Below, one piece after another: positions 12,001 through 18,000 of a DNA stretch of 34,618 nt; position 1 is the first letter of the stretch; every line of letters begins with the position of its first letter. A program made the translations under genes and the position numbers. Source of the DNA: Burkholderiales bacterium (GTDB lineage Bacteria; Pseudomonadota; Gammaproteobacteria; Burkholderiales; JAEUOS01). The DNA lies in assembly GCA_016790695.1 (NCBI GenBank), contig JAEUOS010000106.1, positions 1 through 34,618 of the forward strand. Direction: 5' to 3'. The notes below the pieces were generated by a model, which was not told the DNA's origin, did no database searches, and was given only the letters and a program-made list of their open reading frames with translations.

Positions 12001-15000
12001 AACGCCAGCCTCGACGGCGCGCCCTACCAGAGTCTGGGCGTGGTCAGCGTCACCGAGGACCCGACCGCGATCGACGGCCTCAAGCTCGAGGTGTTCCTGA
12101 ACCAGTCCGGGCTCGGCCTCGCGGCCGCCGACGGTGTGCTGCTGCGGCGGGTCGACCCGGTGCTGCCGAACCTGCGGGTGCTGGACCTGCAGGACAATCC
12201 GCTGGACAACCGTGCGCACGAGATCTTCGTCGACGTGCTCGAGTCGCGCATCGACGGTGCGGTACTCGCGGGCGAGGCGTCCTTGCCGGCCGACGGCCGC
12301 CTCGCGGCGGACCTGCAGATGCGCGTGCAGGTGGTCGACGCGGCCACCAGCGCGCGCGCGTGGATCGTGGTCGACCTGGCAGCGGAGGCGACCGCGGCCA
12401 ACGCCGGGGCAGGCGAACTCGCGGCGCAGGTGATCGCCGCGTTCGATGCGGCGGTGGCCGCATCCGGCGTCGGCGCCGGCGCGCTCCAGCTTGCGTTCGT
12501 CGACGGGAGCCTCCGGCTCGCCGCGGCCCCGGGCGCGGGCATCGCGGCGGTGTCGGTGTACGGGGCCGCAGCGGTCGGCATCGCCGACGGCGCGCACATC
12601 GGCACCGACGTCGAGTTCGACGCCAATGACGCACCGGTGCTTGCGGAGATCGACCAGCAGGGCACGACACCGGGCGCGCTCGCGTTCTCCGGCGGCAGCG
12701 ACGGCGTCTCGGTCGCGCACAGCAGCACGCTGGCGACGCTCAACAAGACGATCACGCTGGAGACCTGGTTCCGGGTCGACAGCTTCGCCAACGACTGGAT
12801 GCCGCTGATCCAGAAGGGCACGGGTTCGGGCGCCGGGACGCGCAGCCTGTCCCTCTGGGTCAACGAGAACGGCTACCTGCACTTTACCTCGGCCGACGCC
12901 AACGGCTTCCAGAGCTGGGCCAACACGCCGGCCGGCTCGGTCGAGGCGGGCCGCTGGTACCACTTCGCCGGCGTGCTCGACCGCGCCGCCGGCCGCATGG
13001 AGGTGTATCTCGACGGCCGCCTGGTCGGGGTGGCGAGCACCGACGTCACCAACGTCAACACGGCGTCGCACACCGCGAGCCTGCTGTTCGCGCGCACCCT
13101 CGAATCCCACAGCGCGTACTCCCCGTTCGTCGGCCAGCTCGACGAAGTGCGCCTGTGGAACGTCGCGCGCAGCGCCGCCCAGATCGAGGACAACCTGACC
13201 CGCACGCTCGCGGCCGGGACCACTGGCCTCGTCGGCTACTGGCGCTTCGGCGAACTGCTCGGCAATGCCGTCACCGATGCCTCCGGCAACGGCAACCACG
13301 GCGTCCTGCAGGGCACCGTGGGTCGGGTCCTCGGGCCGATCCACCTCGGCGTCGTCGACGACCGCACCGACCCGATCCGGCTCGAGGCGGTGAGCGACAA
13401 CGCCGACGTGCTGGTGGAGGTGCAGGGGGTCGAACTCGTCGTCACGCGGCTCAACGGCTTCACCGGCACCGCGCACATCACCGTGACCGCGCGCGACGGC
13501 AGCGGCGGGCCCGGCGATCACCGCGGGCGCAGCGCGACCACGGGGTTCGACATCACCTTCGGCGACAACGCGCTCTACGGCGTCAAGTGGGACGACCGTG
13601 ACGGCGACGGCAGCCGCGACGGCCCGCGCTTCGTCTTCGGCCAGGGCCTGGTGCCGGGCGAGCCGGGTGTCGACGGCGTCAAGGTGTTCCTCGACGCCAA
13701 CGGCAACAACGTGCTCGACGCCGGCGAGCAATACACCTTCACCGACGCGAACGGCGAGTACGCGTTCCGCTCCCTCGACCCCGAGCCGACGGTGCCGGCG
13801 ACGGTGCTGGCGGCGCAACCGCTCGCGACCACCGACCTCGCCGACGGCGGCACCTGGGACTACGTCTACTACTCGACCAGCGGCGACTACTATTCGAACT
13901 ACTTCCTCGACAACGTGCCGCTGCAGCGCACCGACTATGCCTATGTCGAGGACAAGGTGGTCGCGTTCCGGCTCAACGGGCTCAACATCGGCGGCATTCG
14001 CCTGACCGGCGCGCTCGTCGCGGACAACGCGGACCTCGACGATCTGGTCGCGGACCTCAATGCGCGCCTCGCTGCCGCCGACCTCGATGGCCTGGTGCGC
14101 GCCGGCGCCCAGGGCAACCGCGTGCTGTTCTCGACCGTCGCGGCCGGGGACGACCAGGTGCTCGAGGTCAGCACCAGCAGCGAAGCGCGATACGAGACGC
14201 GCGTCTATACGCGATCGGTCCTGCCGTCGGGGCTGTTCGGAGGCAGCATCTACTTCAGCACGCGCCTGTCGGCCTTCGCCCTGCAGAGCACCACCTACAA
14301 CTACTTCTCGCCCCTGGCGGGCGGCCTGGGCTTCACGCCTGGCGGCCAGATCGGCCAGGGCGACGACGCGCCGCCGCGCGTGGTCGAGATTCCGTTCGCC
14401 GGCTGGGCGCCGACCGGTGCCGCCGCCAGCGACGGGCTCGGGCCGGTGGGCGTCGCCAACGTCGCGTTCAGCGCGCCCGGCGAGGTCGTCACCGGGGTCG
14501 ACTTCGGCAACCAGCAGGTGGCCGAGCTGTCGGTGCGCGGGCCGTCGTCGGCCGATCTGGTCGAAGGACGCACGCTGGTGTTCGTCGGGACGGCCACCGT
14601 TCCCGGCACCGACGGCGACGGCGGCTTCGGCCTGCAGGCGGCGCAAGCGGCCGCCTTCGAGACCAGCTGGACGCTGGTCGACGCGGTGGGCCAGGTGCGG
14701 GCGACCGGCGGCGGCACGCGCTTCGAGTTCGTCTCGCCCGACGAAGGCAACTACACCCTCTACTTCGGTGCGGTCGATGGCGCCACCGGGCGCACGCTTT
14801 ATCCGCTCACCCTGCCGCTGACCATCGCCAACGCGGCGCCGACGTTCGTCGCGCCGCCCGCGCCGACGGTCGCCGAGGGCGATCTGTTCACGCTGGCGGA
14901 CGCCGCGCTGGCCGATGCCGGCAGCCAGGACGTGCTCACCCTCGACATCGACTGGGGCGACGGCGAGACCGGGACGGCGGTGTGGAATCCGGCCGACGGC

Positions 15001-18000
15001 CTGTCGAGCGCGCAATTCCTTGCCGGGATCGGGCACCGCTATCGCGACGAGGGCAGCTATCTGGTCACGCTGGAGATCGACGACGGCGACGGCGGTTCGG
15101 CCAGCGCCAGCTTCGCGGTCGAGGTGTCGAACGCGGCGCCGGAACTCGATGGCGTGGTCCCGTTCGTGGTGGCAGAAGGCAAGCGCATCTTCGTTCATTC
15201 GAGCGGCGGCGAGGTGGTCGCTGCCGCCGCCGTCGATGGCGAGGGCGGCGGGGACGGCGGGCCGACGTTCGAGCCGGGCGTCTATCTGCTCGACTGGTCG
15301 TTCCGCGATCCCGGGCAGGGCGACGCGTTCACCGTCACGGTCGACTGGGGCGATGGAACCGTCGAGACGATGGCGTACGACACCGACGGCGAATGGCACC
15401 GCATCGTCGGCAGCCATGCGTACGGCAAGGAAGGCGAGTACCTGGCCACGCTGCGGGTCGACGACGGCGACGGCGGCGTCGCCGAGCAGAGCGTCGAGGT
15501 CGGCGTGTACAACCTCCCGCCGCTGCTGCTGGCGTTCTCGGACACGCTGTATGTCAGCGAGGGCGACGTGTTCGTGCTCGACGCCGCGCAGCTGTTCGTC
15601 TATGACCCGGGGTTCCTCGACAGCCTGAGCGTCGAGGTCGACTGGGGCGACGGCACGAGCAGCGCCGGCGTGGCGACCACCGCGATCGGCGATTCCGGCG
15701 AATGGGTCTACCAGTTCGGCAGCGTCGGGGGCGAACACGTCTATGGCGACAACGTCCCCTCGGAGGGCTGGTACGACGTCGTGGTGCGGGTCTTCGACGG
15801 TGGCGAGCCCGCCGAGGCCACGCTGCGCCTGGTGGTCGACAACGTCGCGCCCGAACTCGGCGAGATCCCGACCGTCGAGGTCCTGCAGGGCGAGATGATC
15901 GATCTTCAGGTGCCGTTCAGCGACGCCGGATTCCTCGACACCCACACCGCGACGGTGTTCTGGGGCGACGAGGAGGCGGTCCGCGAGGCGGACGTCACCC
16001 CGGGCGAACCGGGCGCGGGCACGGCAATCGCCGCGCACGCCTACGCGCGCGAAGGCACCTACGTCGGCTGGCTCAGCGTGACCGACGACGATGGCGCGCA
16101 GAGCGTGCGCGAGTTCAAGGTCAACGTGCGCAACGTCGCGCCGCAGGTCGTGCCGGCCGGGGATTTCGACGCCGAGGAAGGCCGAGAAGTCGAGGTGCGG
16201 CTGGCCGGCTTCAGCGATCCGGGCGTGGCCGACCGCTTCTCGGCGCTGATCAACTGGGGCGACGGCAGCGAGATCCTCATCGAGTCGCTCGCCGCGAGCG
16301 GCGGCGCCGGCGATCTGGTCGCGCGCCATGTCTATCGCGACGACGGCGTCTACGACGTCAAGTTCGAGGTGTTCGACGACTACGGCGCCGCCGGCGGCGG
16401 CACGGTGCAGGCGCGGGTCGCCAATCGCGCACCGGAGGTCCGGCCGGTCGAGCCGTCCTACCCGGTGCAGGCGGGCCAGAACATCGCCATCGAGATCGAC
16501 GCCTTCGACGTCGACCCCGACACCGTGGTGTTCTCGATCGATGCCGCGCCCGAGGGCGCGACCATCGACCCGGCGACCGGCGCGTTCTCCTGGACCACCA
16601 CCTACGAGAACACCGCGGTTTCGCGCGAGGTGCGCATCAGCGCCAGCGACGAGGACGGCGGGGTGTCGACGATCAGCTTCAGCATCGAGGTCGACCCCGC
16701 GCTGCTGCGCGTGGTCGCGATGACGCCGACGGCGACCGGCTACGACCTGCGCTTCAACCGCCCGGTCGATGTTGCGCGCCTGAACCTCTACGACGCCGAG
16801 GGCTTCGACCTCGGCCCGGCCGATGCCGTGCTGCGCGACGCCGCCACCAACCGCAAGGTCGGCGGCAGCATCCTGCTGCATGACGACCAGATGGGGTACA
16901 CCTTCATCAAGACCGGCAATCCGCGCAGCAACGGCCTGCTCGGCGCGGGCAACTTCAACCTCGAGCTCGATGCGCGCGTGCGCGGCTTCACCGACCTCGC
17001 CGGCCGTCACCTCGATGGCGATGGCGACGGCGTGGCCGGCGGCAACTACGCGACGACCTTCGCCGCGCCCGCGGCGGGCGTGGTGCTCTCGCTGGGCGAG
17101 ATCGCGCGCGGGCCCGGCCAGGCGCTCGACCCGCCGGCGCTCACCACCGGACTGCCGGTGCGCATCGGCAGCGCCGCCGGCGTGACGTCGGTGAGCTTCA
17201 CGCTCGACTACGACCCGGCCCTGCTGTCGATCACCGGGGTGAGCGCCGCGGTCGCCGGCGCCACGGCGGTCGGCACGGCGGTCGAGCCCGGCCGCTACGC
17301 GGTCACCGTGACCGGCCTCGCCGGCCTCGGCGCCGCCATGACCGACCTGGTGCGCATTGTCGCCACGGTTCCCGAAACCGCGCCCTACGGCGCCAAGCAC
17401 GTGCTCGACCTCGGCAACCTGGTGGTCGACGGCGGCACGCGCGCGGCGATCGACGACGATGGCCTGCATCTGGTCGCCTACCCCGGCGACACCACCGGCA
17501 ATGCCGCCTACAGCACCGCCGACGCGCAGGCGCTGCAGCGCGTCCTGCTGCGCCTGGACAGCGGCTTCGGCGCCTATCCGCTGGTCGATCCGACGGTGGT
17601 CGGCAATGTCACCGGCTCGGGCACGCTGAGCAGCCTCGACCAGCGCTTCCTGTCGCAGAAGATCGCCGGAATCAGCCAGAACGTGATCCCGCCGATCCCG
17701 GTGCCGGCCGCGCCGCTGGTCTTCAGCGGCGCCGATCCGGTGGTGACGGTCGCGACGCGCGACGCGGCGCCCGGCAGCGTGGTCAGCGTGCCGGTGCGTC
17801 TCGACACCGCCGCGGGCCTGGCGAACGTCCAGCTCACCATCGCCTACCCGGCCGCGAGCCTCGAACTGGTGAACCTGCGCCTGGGCAGCCTGACGGTCGA
17901 CTTCAACTGGGTGGCGCTGACCGAGGCGCCGGGCCGCCTCTCGATCGACATGAGCCGGCTCGCCGCGATGCGCGAAGGCACCGGCGACCTGCTCGAGCTG

